A DNA stretch of 64,000 nt from Micromonospora sp. NBC_01796 (GCF_035917455.1 NZ_CP109078.1:6990001-7054000), one strand, 5' to 3'; counted from the first letter of the stretch, positions 25,409 through 34,663 are shown. The notes: generated by a model not told the origin, from the letters alone. Translations and numbers: made by a program.

Positions 25409-28075
25409 TTACCGACCCAGGCGTTCGAACTGGTCCGGCGTGAGCTTCTGCGCCGGCCCGTGGTACATCGCGTTGAAGATCATCTTCTCTTCGGCCCGGT
25501 TCCAGGTCCGGAACGCGATCTCGCTGGCGAACGTCACCACGGAGCCGCTGCCGACGCTCCAGGACAGGCCGTTCACCGCGCCGTTGAGGTACTCGCCGCC
25601 GATCAACCAACCGCTCTGCAACTGCTCCCCGCTGGCCGGGTACTTCGACACCACCTGCACCGGGTACTTGTTCGGGTCGGTGAGCTCGTACGCCCGGTCC
25701 CCGTCGAACCAGGTCGGGTTGCGCGGGTCCATGCCCCAGGCGACCGGGTTGTTGGTGTCGATCTCCTGGCTGAGCAGGGCGCCGGGGCAGTAGAAGACCG
25801 ACTCGTCACCGGGCAGGATCGACCGCAGCGGCAGCTCGAACAGTTGCTGGGCCGTGTTCGCCCCGCTGCCGAAGGCGACCAGGGTTCCGCCGCCGGTCAC
25901 GAAGTCACGCAGCTTCGCCCAGCCGTCCTCGCCGACACCGAAGGCCCAGCTCCACTCCTCCGGGTAGTTGTTCCGGTTCAGCCCGTTGGTGATGGAACTC
26001 TTGCTCACCCCCTGCGGCATGACGATGGCGTCGAACTTCCCGGCCAGGTTCTTGTAGTCCTGGGCCTTCACGACCGAGTAGTTCACCCCGTACTGGTCGA
26101 AGATCCACATCAGCCAGCCGGACTGCAGGTTGTTCGCCGGCTTCAGCATCCCGATCCGGGTGCCGGGCTTGAGCTGCACACCCTCGATCCGGGGAACGGC
26201 CGAGATGGCGGAGACCGGGATGCCGGTGTTGCGGGACTGGTTCTGCAGGATCTGCCGGGCCGCGTCGGTCGGCGGCACGACGAAGGTGCCCGGCGGGAAG
26301 GTGCGGCCACCGTCGACGAACTGCGCGGCGGCGCGGAAGGTCGGGATGCCCTGGCGCTGCAACCGGGACACGATCTGGAAGACGCCGTACGACTCGGGAC
26401 CGATGACGTACGCGCCGGTGCTGGGCGGCGCCGCCGGCATGGTCACCGCCGGCGGCTTGATCTCGGTGAGCCGCTTGGTGGTGACCGAGAACGAGCCCGT
26501 GACGAGGTTGGCCTTGAAACCGAGCAGCATCGGCAGGGTCTGCGCGGTCACGTCGTACGGTCGCTGCGGCGGCCCGCCGGGGTACTCCAGCAGGTGCGGG
26601 TACTCCTGCACCTCGAGCAGGGTCTTGGCGAACCCGCCGTAGGGCTGGTTCAGGTAGACGACGTACGACCCGGCCGGGTACTGCTGACCGCCGGCGGAGA
26701 ACGCCGCCTGCGCCTGGTGGACCTCGACCGCGCCCTTGAACAGGATGTCCAGAGTGTCCCGGACCGCCTGCGGGTCGCGCTGACCGGCCGGGATGACGTA
26801 CGCGCGGGGGCTGGTCCGGGTGACCGCCTTCACCCCTACCCGGTAGAAGTTGAACAGCCAGTTGTACCGGTCGTAGGCCACCGCCTCGATGCCGGAGTAG
26901 AAGGCCTGGGAGACGTAGTCGACGATCTGCCGCAGCGTCCAGGTGTTCTGGTCGTACGGCTCGATGAAGCTGATCGTCGACTCCTGGCTGCCGATCGGCC
27001 CGGAGCTGACCTGCGGGTACGCCAGGTTCGAGCAGCTCGCCGCCTCGGTGAGGATGCGTACCGAGTTGTGGTAGACGCAGTACTGCCGCGACGGCGTCCA
27101 GTAGTCGTACGTCATGCCCCAACCGACGCCCTTCATGCCGGCGGCGGTCATGCCCCGCTGCATCGCCAGGCCGAGCGCGTCGGTCTGCTGCACCGTGATC
27201 GCGTCGATGTTCGGGTCGTACGGCGACAGGTACGGCGGGGTGAACATCCGGGGGGCGCCCGACCCGGCCTGGTGCGAGTCCTGGAGCACCTGCGGGTGGT
27301 ACTTGTTCTGGATCTGGGTGGCGAAGTTGCTCTCGATCTGGGTCAGCATGAACCAGTCGCGGTTGTCGTCGTGCCCGGTGTACTTCTGGTACAGGTCCGG
27401 GTAGGTACGCGAGTAGTTGGTCCCCGACGTCGCGACGAAGTAGTCGTTGACCTTGACCAGTCCGTCCGGGTTCTGGCAGGGCACGAGCAGGATCACCAGG
27501 TCGTCGAGGATCCGGTCGATGTACTCGGACTGCTCGGAGGCGAGGCGGTACGCCCACTCGATGGTGGCCTGGGAGTTGCCGACCTCGGTCGAGTGGATGC
27601 CGGCGTACACGAAGTAGAACGGCTTGCCGGTGCGGGCCAGTTCCTCGGCCTCGGTCGGCGACAACCCGCGCGGATCGGCCAGCCGGTTGTTGATCTCGAT
27701 CAGCCTGTCCAGGTTGTTCAGGTTGTTCGGCGAGCTGATCGTGAGCAGCGCGTACGGGTTGCCCTCGGTGGTCCTGCCGACCTCCTCGTACGTCACCCGG
27801 TCGCTCTGCTCGGCGATGAGCTGGAAGTACGGGACCATCTTGTCCCAGGTCGCGAGCTTGCCGTCGGATCCGATCCGGAAGCCGAAGTACTGCTCCGGGG
27901 TGGGGATGGCGGCGGCCCTCGCGGCGGCAAGCGCGTCGTAGGGCCGGGTCGCGACCGGTTGGGCCGAGGCCGCGTCGGGGTGGATCACGGTCGCCGCGGC
28001 GGCTGCGGCACCGGCCGCGGCCGTGGACCGGAGCAGCATGCGGCGGGACAGTCCCGGGGTCTCACTGATCGTCAT
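25409..28075 (-). CDS. Tat-exported M14 zinc metallopeptidase
   Basis: An 888-residue precursor. The N terminus has a twin-arginine signal (SRRMLLRSTAAAG, then an Ala-rich core ending near the ASA at residue 37). The peptidase M14 (carboxypeptidase A-like) domain follows: the zinc site has H161 and E164 in HSTEVG and H268 in DSHQAG, plus NPDG and NRDWF substrate segments. The large C-terminal half contains a probable Rossmann-like/GATase-like region (QDYKNLAGKFDAIVMPQG) ending in LVAFGSGAN. It would cleave extracellular peptides or cell-wall peptides. ATG at 28075 has GGAAGG upstream; a longer reading to 28396 runs through the structured leader. A paralogue with the same domain order lies at 49967-52420. 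Confidence 0.9.
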   Translation of the reverse strand: MTISETPGLSRRMLLRSTAAAGAAAAAATVIHPDAASAQPVATRPYDALAAARAAAIPTPEQYFGFRIGSDGKLATWDKMVPYFQLIAEQSDRVTYEEVGRTTEGNPYALLTISSPNNLNNLDRLIEINNRLADPRGLSPTEAEELARTGKPFYFVYAGIHSTEVGNSQATIEWAYRLASEQSEYIDRILDDLVILLVPCQNPDGLVKVNDYFVATSGTNYSRTYPDLYQKYTGHDDNRDWFMLTQIESNFATQIQNKYHPQVLQDSHQAGSGAPRMFTPPYLSPYDPNIDAITVQQTDALGLAMQRGMTAAGMKGVGWGMTYDYWTPSRQYCVYHNSVRILTEAASCSNLAYPQVSSGPIGSQESTISFIEPYDQNTWTLRQIVDYVSQAFYSGIEAVAYDRYNWLFNFYRVGVKAVTRTSPRAYVIPAGQRDPQAVRDTLDILFKGAVEVHQAQAAFSAGGQQYPAGSYVVYLNQPYGGFAKTLLEVQEYPHLLEYPGGPPQRPYDVTAQTLPMLLGFKANLVTGSFSVTTKRLTEIKPPAVTMPAAPPSTGAYVIGPESYGVFQIVSRLQRQGIPTFRAAAQFVDGGRTFPPGTFVVPPTDAARQILQNQSRNTGIPVSAISAVPRIEGVQLKPGTRIGMLKPANNLQSGWLMWIFDQYGVNYSVVKAQDYKNLAGKFDAIVMPQGVSKSSITNGLNRNNYPEEWSWAFGVGEDGWAKLRDFVTGGGTLVAFGSGANTAQQLFELPLRSILPGDESVFYCPGALLSQEIDTNNPVAWGMDPRNPTWFDGDRAYELTDPNKYPVQVVSKYPASGEQLQSGWLIGGEYLNGAVNGLSWSVGSGSVVTFASEIAFRTWNRAEEKMIFNAMYHGPAQKLTPDQFERLGR

Positions 28076-28140
28076 CTGGTTTCGCCTTCCGTGGCCGGTC
28101 TGCCGGCCGGCCGTCATCTGGCACGGAGACAGCGTCTTCC

Positions 28141-28350
28141 GCGCCGCTAGCGGTAGGTCCTTCCTGGTGGACCCGTGGCGTGGTCCCCCGTTTGGCGGGA
28201 GGACCGGGTCGTGACGCCCCGGATTCCGGATGCTCCCGTGCCCGCCGGACAGCGACAGGTGAGCACAGCCATCAGCCCCGATGCAGCAGGCCGCGGTCCG
28301 GGGGAGCGCGACCACGCTCCTCGGTGGAGGGACCGACCTCCGGTCCCGTA
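28141..28350 (-). ncRNA. Structured 5' leader of the M14 metallopeptidase mRNA
   Basis: The 463 bases between this gene and the next hold no credible reading frame but many hairpins. Read on the minus strand, complementary segments alternate: a GGTCC-type segment (28197-28205), GGGGGACC (28182-28189), GGGTCC (28169-28174) and GGACC (28156-28160), so neighbouring hairpins could exclude one another. Further stems are GGGACCG/CGGTCCC (28329-28347) and GGAGCG/CGCTCC around 28303-28320. The AAACGGGGGACCAC stretch recalls part of the c-di-AMP (ydaO) riboswitch, but I could not align the 3' half, so the class is unassigned. Confidence 0.42.
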
Positions 28351-28420
28351 TGGATGATCGGCGTTTGGAGCTGGCGTGTCGGCCAAGGGGCAGCAACGAT
28401 CATCGCGACCTCCCCGGCCG

Positions 28421-28487
28421 TTTGTTGATCAGCTTCCCCCATTGAGTACCAGTCCGGGGGACGCGGTAGCAATAGAGATCAACAGAT
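28421..28487. promoter_or_regulatory. Paired GATCAACA elements upstream of the M14 metallopeptidase
   Basis: GATCAACAGAT on the plus strand (28477-28487) and CTGATCAACAAA on the minus strand (28421-28432) face each other in AT-richer DNA. The same GATCAACAGAT occurs upstream of the second M14 gene (49708-49718). This may be a shared operator or part of promoters; nothing else was found in this part of the gap. Confidence 0.35.
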
Positions 28488-28538
28488 TTAACGGCTGGGC
28501 AACGGTTGTGATGATCTTGACTTGGGGCGCCGGGCCGG

Positions 28539-29684
28539 TCAGCGTACGGCGGCGGCCATCCGGCGTACGGCCTCGGCGAGCAGGTCCGGGGAGGTCGCGA
28601 GGTTGAGCCGGACGTGGCCCTCGCCGCCGGGACCGAAATCGGGGCCGGGCAGCAACGCGACCCGCCCCCGCTCCAGGAACACCCGGGCCGGATCGTCCGG
28701 CAGACCCAGTGCCCGGCAGTCCAGCCAGGCCAGGTAGGTGCCCTCCGGCAGCCGGTAACGGACCTGCGGAAGCTGGTCGGCGAGCAGTTCCCCGAGGAGT
28801 CGACGGTTGCCGTCCAGGCCCGCCAGGAGGCTGTCCAGCCACGGACCACCGGCGCGCAACGCGGCACTGTGCCCGATCACCCCGAGGTGGCTCGGCCCGT
28901 CGCCGACCTCCGGCGGCATCCGGTCCAGGTCCGCGACCGCGTCCGCCCCGGCCACCGCCACCGCAGCCTTCACCCCGGCCAGGTTCCACGCCTTCGACGC
29001 GGAGAGCAGCGAGAAGCCGCGGCCGGTGCCGGGCAGCGACAGGTACGGCAGGAAGGTCTTGCCGGCGTACACGAGCGGGGCGTGGATCTCGTCCACGACG
29101 ACCCGTACACCGTGCCGTTCGGTCAGGTCGGCGACCGCGGACAGTTCCTCGCGGGTGTGCACCGTCCCGGTGGGATTGTGTGGACTGCACAGCAGGTAGG
29201 CGACCCGCCGCCCGCCCGCGACGGCGCGCTCGAACGCCCGGTCGAGGGCGTCGGGATCGAGCCGGTGCCGGTCGTCCAGCGGCACCTCCACCACCCGGCG
29301 GCCCATGCTGGTGAGGAACTGGTAGAACGGCGGATAGACCGGCGGATTGATGACCACGGCGTCACCGTGGCCGGTGACCAGCCTGAGCACCTCGACGATG
29401 CCCATCATCACGTCGGGCACGAGCCGCGTCTGCGCCGACTCCAGCGTCCAACCCCACCGGTCGCGAGCGAACCCGGCGAGCGCGTCGGCATAGGTGGTGC
29501 CCGTCGGATAACCGGTGTCGCCCAGCGCGATCGCCTCGGTCAGGGCCCGGACAACCGGCTCCGCGAGCGGTACGTCCATCTCGGCGACCCAGAGCGGAAG
29601 GACGTCCGACGGGTACCGCCGCCACTTCTCGCTCGTCCGGCGACGGAGATCGTCCAGCGACAGTCTCTGTAAGGGGCTGGTCAC
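28539..29684 (-). CDS. MalY/PatB family PLP-dependent C-S lyase or aminotransferase
   Basis: A 381-residue fold-type I PLP enzyme. The family signature [13 protein letters not shown] near residue 35 distinguishes MalY/PatB cystathionine beta-lyases from ordinary aminotransferases. Other features are [18 protein letters not shown], the Asp-Glu-His of [12 protein letters not shown], and the PLP lysine in [12 protein letters not shown]. It probably cleaves cystathionine or similar thioethers to a thiol, pyruvate and ammonia. GTG start at 29684. It is divergent from the SigE-type sigma gene. Its sulfur role would fit the cysteine-related block at 52-64 kb, but the two are far apart. Confidence 0.9.
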   Translation of the reverse strand: MTSPLQRLSLDDLRRRTSEKWRRYPSDVLPLWVAEMDVPLAEPVVRALTEAIALGDTGYPTGTTYADALAGFARDRWGWTLESAQTRLVPDVMMGIVEVLRLVTGHGDAVVINPPVYPPFYQFLTSMGRRVVEVPLDDRHRLDPDALDRAFERAVAGGRRVAYLLCSPHNPTGTVHTREELSAVADLTERHGVRVVVDEIHAPLVYAGKTFLPYLSLPGTGRGFSLLSASKAWNLAGVKAAVAVAGADAVADLDRMPPEVGDGPSHLGVIGHSAALRAGGPWLDSLLAGLDGNRRLLGELLADQLPQVRYRLPEGTYLAWLDCRALGLPDDPARVFLERGRVALLPGPDFGPGGEGHVRLNLATSPDLLAEAVRRMAAAVR

Positions 29685-29816
29685 GGCCGCCTACGTTACC
29701 GCAGGTGTGATCGACCGGCCCGCTGTCGGGCTTCGATCAAGACCGAACGCAACCGGTGCCGTGGCCGGCACGTGTTACCGACGTCCTCGGGCAGGGGCCC
29801 GGACGGGGAGGAACGA

Positions 29817-30380
29817 GTGACGGTGACGACAGAACCGGGCGTCGACGCTTCACCACCGGGCTCGGTGGCCGGTGACACACGGCCGAACAAGCCCGGGAAG
29901 GTGGAGTTCGATGCGTTCTACCACGCGCATTTCCGGTCGATGACCGTGCATCTGTGCGCGTACACGGGGGATCTGGGGCAGGCGCAGGACCTGGTCCAGG
30001 AGGCGTTCTGCCGGGCCTTCGCCCGCTGGGACAAGGTCGTCCGGTACGACGACCCGGTCGCCTGGGTCCGCCGGGTCGCCTGGAACCTCGCCACCAGCCG
30101 GTGGCGACGACTCCGCACCGCGCAGGCGTACCTGCGCCGGCAACGCGAGGAGTACGTCGCCGGCCCGACCCCGGACCGGGTCGCGTTGACCGCCGCCCTG
30201 GCCCTGTTACCACCGAACCACCGACGTGCGGTGGTCCTGCACCACCTCGGTGACATGTCGATCGCCGAGATCGCCCGGCAGGAAGGGGTGGCGGAAGGGA
30301 CCGTGAAGTCCTGGCTGCACCGCGCCCGCGCCGCTCTCGCCGCCGAGCTGACCGACCGCAAGGAGCAGAACAATGGCTGA
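29817..30380 (+). CDS. SigE-family ECF RNA polymerase sigma factor
   Basis: A 187-residue sigma factor. Region 2 (FDAFYHAHFRSMTVHL, then LGQAQDLVQEAFCRAFARWD and AWVRRVAWNLATSRWRR) recognises the -10 element. Region 4 (LLPPNHRRAVVLHHLGDMSI, then GTVKSWLHRARAAL) binds the -35. The pattern matches the SigE-family (ECF41/SigE-like) group frequent in Streptomyces and Micromonospora. GTG at 29817 has GGGGAGG ahead and is preferred over an ATG 15 codons upstream. Its last eight bases overlap the start of the next gene, which probably encodes its membrane partner. Confidence 0.93.
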   Translation: MTVTTEPGVDASPPGSVAGDTRPNKPGKVEFDAFYHAHFRSMTVHLCAYTGDLGQAQDLVQEAFCRAFARWDKVVRYDDPVAWVRRVAWNLATSRWRRLRTAQAYLRRQREEYVAGPTPDRVALTAALALLPPNHRRAVVLHHLGDMSIAEIARQEGVAEGTVKSWLHRARAALAAELTDRKEQNNG

Positions 30381-31575
30381 CACCGACGACCTCGCGTACG
30401 ACGACTTCGCGCTGGACGCCGAGTTCGCCGCCTTCCGTACCGGACTGCTCGACCAGATCACCCCACCCGGCCCGGACGCCGTACGCACCACCGTCCGGCA
30501 CCGCCGACGGGTCGCCACCACCACCGGCCTCGCCCTCGCCCTGGTCCTCGTCATCGGCCCGGTCGCCGCCGTCGCCTCCCTCAACAACACGCCGAACCCG
30601 TCCCCGACGACGGGGACGACGGCGGATCCGACCCCGTCACCGACGGTGACCCCCACGCCGAGTCCGTCCACGGCACCGACCACACCAGCAGCGACGGACG
30701 GCCGGATCTCCCGCACCGACCTGCTCGGCGCCACGGTCGATCTGCCCGCCTGGCGGCCCGGTCCGGGCTGCCCCGACAGTGGCGCGAAGCTGACCGCGAA
30801 GGCGGTCGACGACGGGGACAACGTCCTGGTGACGACCGCCTACGGCGACGTCGACAACGACGGGGCGACCGAGACCGTCGCGCTGGTCCGCTGCATGGTC
30901 GGCCAGGCCGGCCCGTCGCAGGTGGTCGCCTTCGACCGAGACCCCGCAGGGAAGATCATCACCCTCGGTCAGGTCGTCCGGAGCGACCTGAAAACCCCGC
31001 AGTGGCTGCTGGACGTCGAGGTGCGCGCCAACGGCGTGGTACGGGTCCAGGTCGCCGACTACGCACCCGGCGGTGGTTGGGACCTGGACTGGTCGCAGCG
31101 ACAGTGGCGCGGCTACACCTGGAACGGGGAGAGGTTCACCCAGTCGGAAGGGGAGCGCGCCTTCCCCGACAACCCGTACAACGTGAACCTCACCGTCACC
31201 GCGACGGACCTGGTCTACGGCGCGCCCTACGAGGGCGGAACCCGTACCGGCGAGATCACCATCACCATGAACAACGTCGGTACGGTCGCCGCCCCCAGGC
31301 CCCGACTCGACTTCAAGCTGAGCCCCGGCGGTGGCGGGTCCAGCGCCAGCCCCGGCTGGTACGCCTGCCAGGAGCACACGATGGAGGGTGAGCACCTCTA
31401 CTGCGTACTGCCGCCACTCGGGCCGGGTCAGGAACGCAAGCTCACCTTCCACATCGTCACCATGGGTCAGACGCCGACCAGCGGCACACTCGCCCTGCGT
31501 ACCCTCGACACCAAGGGCAAGATCGCGCCCGACTTCGGCGACTGGGACAACCAGATCGACATCAGGATCAGGTGA
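30373..31575 (+). CDS. Single-pass membrane protein co-translated with the sigma factor
   Basis: A 400-residue protein with an acidic cytoplasmic N terminus of about 50 residues, one membrane helix (TTGLALALVLVIGPVAAVASL), a Pro-Thr-Ser linker (TPSPTVTPTPSPS) and an extracytoplasmic domain of about 270 residues. That domain contains VDNDGATETVALVRC, a VCBS/FG-GAP-like calcium-site pattern, and two or three Cys. The start lies eight bases inside the sigma gene. Position and topology suggest an anti-sigma factor or an accessory sensor, though no zinc-binding HxxxCxxC motif is present in the N terminus, so this remains inference. Confidence 0.72.
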   Translation: MADTDDLAYDDFALDAEFAAFRTGLLDQITPPGPDAVRTTVRHRRRVATTTGLALALVLVIGPVAAVASLNNTPNPSPTTGTTADPTPSPTVTPTPSPSTAPTTPAATDGRISRTDLLGATVDLPAWRPGPGCPDSGAKLTAKAVDDGDNVLVTTAYGDVDNDGATETVALVRCMVGQAGPSQVVAFDRDPAGKIITLGQVVRSDLKTPQWLLDVEVRANGVVRVQVADYAPGGGWDLDWSQRQWRGYTWNGERFTQSEGERAFPDNPYNVNLTVTATDLVYGAPYEGGTRTGEITITMNNVGTVAAPRPRLDFKLSPGGGGSSASPGWYACQEHTMEGEHLYCVLPPLGPGQERKLTFHIVTMGQTPTSGTLALRTLDTKGKIAPDFGDWDNQIDIRIR

Positions 31576-31650
31576 TCGTGCGGGATGCGCCCGGGTGGAT
31601 CGCCATCCGGGTGGGCACGGCACACCGGGCGGGACGGTCGCCGCCCGCGT

Positions 31651-32784
31651 TCACCCCATGGGCGCGGGCGGCGGCGGGTCGGTCGGGTCGCCGCCCGAGG
31701 GGACCAGGCGTACCAACATGCCTTCGTCGGGACGGTCCGGGGACGCGCCGTACTTGTCCTGGAATCGTCGGCGGACCAGGCTCAGCGGCGTCGGATCCTC
31801 CTCGCGGACCTCGACCAGGGTGAACTCGCCCGGCCCCGACCCGTTGGCCCGGGGCGGCAGAGGCGTCCTGACCGTGAGCGTGCCGATCGAGTCCCGGGTC
31901 AGGTGGAACGTCCGGCAGTCGACGTAGACCTGCCCGTCCACCAGGGCGTACGGGACCCGGTTCTTGGCCATGTCCGAGTCGGCGTGCCGCAGCGTCATCG
32001 GCGCCGCCCAGTACCTCTCCAGGTTCAGGGTCGCCTGGTGGTGCCCCCACAACTCCTCGAACCGGGCGTGCACGAACTCCCCCCACGGGCTGGCCATGTC
32101 CACTTCCAACTGCGGCACGTTGAACGACAGCTTGCCGATCGGGAAGAAGGAGATGAGGGCCTGTCCGTCCCACTGGTAGAGCTGGATGGACGGTGACGCG
32201 TCGTAGATGTGGATCTGTAGCCGGGACCGGAGGTGGCCTTCGAGGGAGGCCCAGAAGGAGTACAGGTGGCGCAGGTTCTCCTTGATCCGTCGGGGGACGT
32301 TGACGTGCTGCTTCTCCAACTCCTCGGTACGCTGCTGGGCCGCCGCGCAGTCCGGGTCGAGCAGTAGCACCTGGATCAGGGCACCCTGTTCCAGCGCCGC
32401 GCGTACGGCTCGCAACGTCTGCTCGCGGTGGCCCAGTTCGAGCAGGATCGTCCAGGTGTCGAGGATGCGTACCCGCCGGCCGGTGCGGGCGAGCACGTCG
32501 ATGAACGCCTTCTGGTCGAAGCTGACATGCTCCTGCACCCGCGCCTTGCGGGCCTCCTCGAACAGCGGGTCGAAGATGACGTACGAGATGGCGGCCAACA
32601 CGACGCTCGCGCCGAGGTTGAGCAGCAGATCGCTGGCGAATCCCCGGGTACGCCAGGCCCCGAGGAGCATCGCCGCCGAGACGAGCAGGAGCAGGCCGCC
32701 ACGGGTGTAGGCCCGCCGCTGCCGCCGTACCCGATCGCCGACCCGCCACCACACACGCGCCCGGTCCACCCCGTCTCCCTCCAC
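31651..32784 (-). CDS. Membrane-anchored PLD-like (DUF5919-type) protein, function unknown
   Basis: A 377-residue protein. Two closely spaced hydrophobic segments (GGLLLLVSAAMLLGAW and LLLNLGASVVLAAISYVIFD) anchor it after a basic N terminus. The soluble part resembles phospholipase-D-like repeats: RRVRILDTWTILLELGH, ALEQGALIQVLLLDPDC, RLQIHIYDASPSIQLYQWDG, and EFVHARFEELWGHH. No HKD catalytic motif is visible, so it is probably not a nuclease or lipase in the usual way. The arrangement recalls DUF5919 domains. It is convergent with the membrane protein before it (75-base gap). A Pro-rich tail ends the chain. Confidence 0.6.
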   Translation of the reverse strand: MEGDGVDRARVWWRVGDRVRRQRRAYTRGGLLLLVSAAMLLGAWRTRGFASDLLLNLGASVVLAAISYVIFDPLFEEARKARVQEHVSFDQKAFIDVLARTGRRVRILDTWTILLELGHREQTLRAVRAALEQGALIQVLLLDPDCAAAQQRTEELEKQHVNVPRRIKENLRHLYSFWASLEGHLRSRLQIHIYDASPSIQLYQWDGQALISFFPIGKLSFNVPQLEVDMASPWGEFVHARFEELWGHHQATLNLERYWAAPMTLRHADSDMAKNRVPYALVDGQVYVDCRTFHLTRDSIGTLTVRTPLPPRANGSGPGEFTLVEVREEDPTPLSLVRRRFQDKYGASPDRPDEGMLVRLVPSGGDPTDPPPPAPMG

Positions 32785-32970
32785 CGGAAGGAGCAGGATA
32801 TCCGCCGATCACGAGCACGTAGTACCTGTTCCGGCCGCGCCGACGGGGCACGACGCGGTGACCACCACCGGCGGCGTCCGCCCGGCACTCGGGCCGACGC
32901 CGCCAGTGGTCCGCCCGCCGCCGTGGCAACGTACCCGGCTCAACTCAGGTGAACCGGGAGTGCACCCCGG

Positions 32971-33762
32971 TCAGGCGTCGACGTCGCCGGGTACGCCGAT
33001 CGGCAACCACCGGACGCTGCGCCGGACGTCGTCGGGTGCCGCCGCGAACTCGGCCTCCATCGCGTCGCGGCCCTGTTGGAAGTGTTTCCACCCCTCGTAG
33101 TGCACCGGGATCGCCGTGTGCGGGCGGACTTCCCGGCACAGGTCGACGGCCTTGCGCGCGGTCATCGAGTACCGCACCGGGCCGGTCACCGGGAACTTCA
33201 CGCCACCGAGATGCAGCAGCGCCGTACCGACGGTGAACCGCTCGGCGACCTGACGCACCCCGCCGTAGAGCACGGTGTCACCGGAGACCCAGAACACCCC
33301 GTGCCGCTGGCCCTCCCAGGCCAGGGCGAAGCCGATGACGTCACCGACGATCGGCCCGCTCAGTGGCGGGCCGTGCCGGCACGGCGTCGCGGTGACCTCG
33401 ATCGTCGGTTTGCCCGGAGCGCTGAGCGTGGTGGCGGCCCAGGGCCGTAGCCCCTGGGCGTTGCCGCCCAGCCGCCCCGCACCGGACTCCGTCGTGATCA
33501 CGGTGCCGACCGCCGGCAGCAGGGCGCGGCCGGCGTCGTCGAGGTTGTCCCCGTGGTGGTCGTGCGTGAGCAGTACCGCGTCGACCGGACCGAGGTCCGC
33601 CACGGCGATCGCCGGCCCGGCCGTCTTGCGTGACGACGTGCCCCAGCCGAAGGCGTACCGGCGGCCGGGGGCGTCGAACGTCGGGTCGGTCAGCAGCCGC
33701 CAACCACCGACCTCGACGAGGGTGGTCGGCCCGCCGATGTGCGTGATCCGTACGTCGGTCAT
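32971..33762 (-). CDS. MBL-fold metallohydrolase (UlaG-like)
   Basis: A 263-residue beta-lactamase-fold hydrolase. It starts with DVRITHIGGPTTLVEVGGWR and LLTDPTFDAPG, as in UlaG-type lactonases. The metal motif is LTHDHHGDNLDD, an HxHxGD variant of HxHxDH. Further ligands are the His in TPCRHGPP, the Asp in WVSGDTVLYGG and the His in IPVHYEGWKHF. Substrate unknown. The ATG at 33762 overlaps the stop of the upstream alpha/beta hydrolase (ATGA), so both are translated together. Confidence 0.88.
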   Translation of the reverse strand: MTDVRITHIGGPTTLVEVGGWRLLTDPTFDAPGRRYAFGWGTSSRKTAGPAIAVADLGPVDAVLLTHDHHGDNLDDAGRALLPAVGTVITTESGAGRLGGNAQGLRPWAATTLSAPGKPTIEVTATPCRHGPPLSGPIVGDVIGFALAWEGQRHGVFWVSGDTVLYGGVRQVAERFTVGTALLHLGGVKFPVTGPVRYSMTARKAVDLCREVRPHTAIPVHYEGWKHFQQGRDAMEAEFAAAPDDVRRSVRWLPIGVPGDVDA

Positions 33763-34574
33763 CCGGCGCTCGGTGCGGCCTTGGCGTGACGCAGCGCCCA
33801 GTCCAGCACGTAGTCGGCGATCTCCTCCCAGCCCTCCTGGGCGGGCAGGAGGTGCGCGTAGCCCTCGTACTCCTTGACTTCGGTGACCGTGTCGGACTTG
33901 TAGTGCTTGGCGTTCGACTGCTGGATCGCCGGCGGCATGATGTGGTCCTCGGAACCGGAGACGAACAGCAGCGGCGCCCGGTTGTCGTTGCTGTAGTCGA
34001 CCCAGGTGTCCTGGTGCCCCGGCTGGAAGTTGGCCAGCACGCTGCCCCACAGGATCCCGCCGTTGGCCGGGATGTGGTAACGCTCGTACAGCGCCCGGGA
34101 GTCTTCCTCGCTGAAGGTGTTGGTGAAGGCGTACTTCCACTCGTCGAAGCTGAGTCCCACCGTCTTGTGCCGGTTGGCGGGGCTCTTGAGCACCGGGAAC
34201 GTCGACTTCACCTGGGACAGCGGTACGACCCGGACACCCTCGGTCGGGGCCGAGTTCAGCGCGACACCGGCGGCACCGTACCCGTGGTCGAGCAGGATCT
34301 GGGTGAACGCCCCACCGGCGGAGTGCCCCATGATGATCGGCGGGGTCGGCAGCTCCCGGACGATCGACTCGATGTGCTCGATGATCTGCGGCACCGTCAC
34401 CGCCAGGATCGGCGCGGGGTCGGCGTTGAGCGCCTCGACCTCCACCTCGAAGCCCGGGTATCCGGGCGCGATGACCCGGTAACCCTTCTGCTCGTAGTGC
34501 GCGATCCAGTTCTCCCAGCTTCTGGGGGTCACCCAGAAACCGTGAACCAGCACGATCGTGTCCGGAGTACTCAT
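33759..34574 (-). CDS. Alpha/beta hydrolase
   Basis: A 271-residue hydrolase with the oxyanion segment LVHGFWVTPRSWENW, strand VIAPGYPGFE, nucleophile elbow MGHSAGGAF and the late GSEDHIMPP (Asp) and GYAHLLPAQ (His) segments of the triad. The pattern matches a lysophospholipase/esterase-like group common in actinomycetes; substrate unknown. It is the first gene of a pair with the MBL hydrolase and is divergent from the LAL regulator, with a pair of ACGTAGTC elements between them. Confidence 0.9.
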   Translation of the reverse strand: MSTPDTIVLVHGFWVTPRSWENWIAHYEQKGYRVIAPGYPGFEVEVEALNADPAPILAVTVPQIIEHIESIVRELPTPPIIMGHSAGGAFTQILLDHGYGAAGVALNSAPTEGVRVVPLSQVKSTFPVLKSPANRHKTVGLSFDEWKYAFTNTFSEEDSRALYERYHIPANGGILWGSVLANFQPGHQDTWVDYSNDNRAPLLFVSGSEDHIMPPAIQQSNAKHYKSDTVTEVKEYEGYAHLLPAQEGWEEIADYVLDWALRHAKAAPSAG

Positions 34575-34663
34575 GTCAGGTCCCTATCGGTCGAGAGCGC
34601 GGGAAGCCGGAACCCGGCTGTTCCTGTGACCCTCCGGGGACCGACATCGCCCTCGAATCACGA

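Noticed and set aside
25406-28150. A 914-codon plus-strand open frame opposite the M14 metallopeptidase
   Set aside because: Composition is shadow-like, and the minus strand has signal peptide and zinc ligands.
28076-28396. N-terminal extension of the M14 metallopeptidase
   Set aside because: The extension is low-complexity and lies in the hairpin-rich leader; the twin-arginine signal fits the start at 28075.
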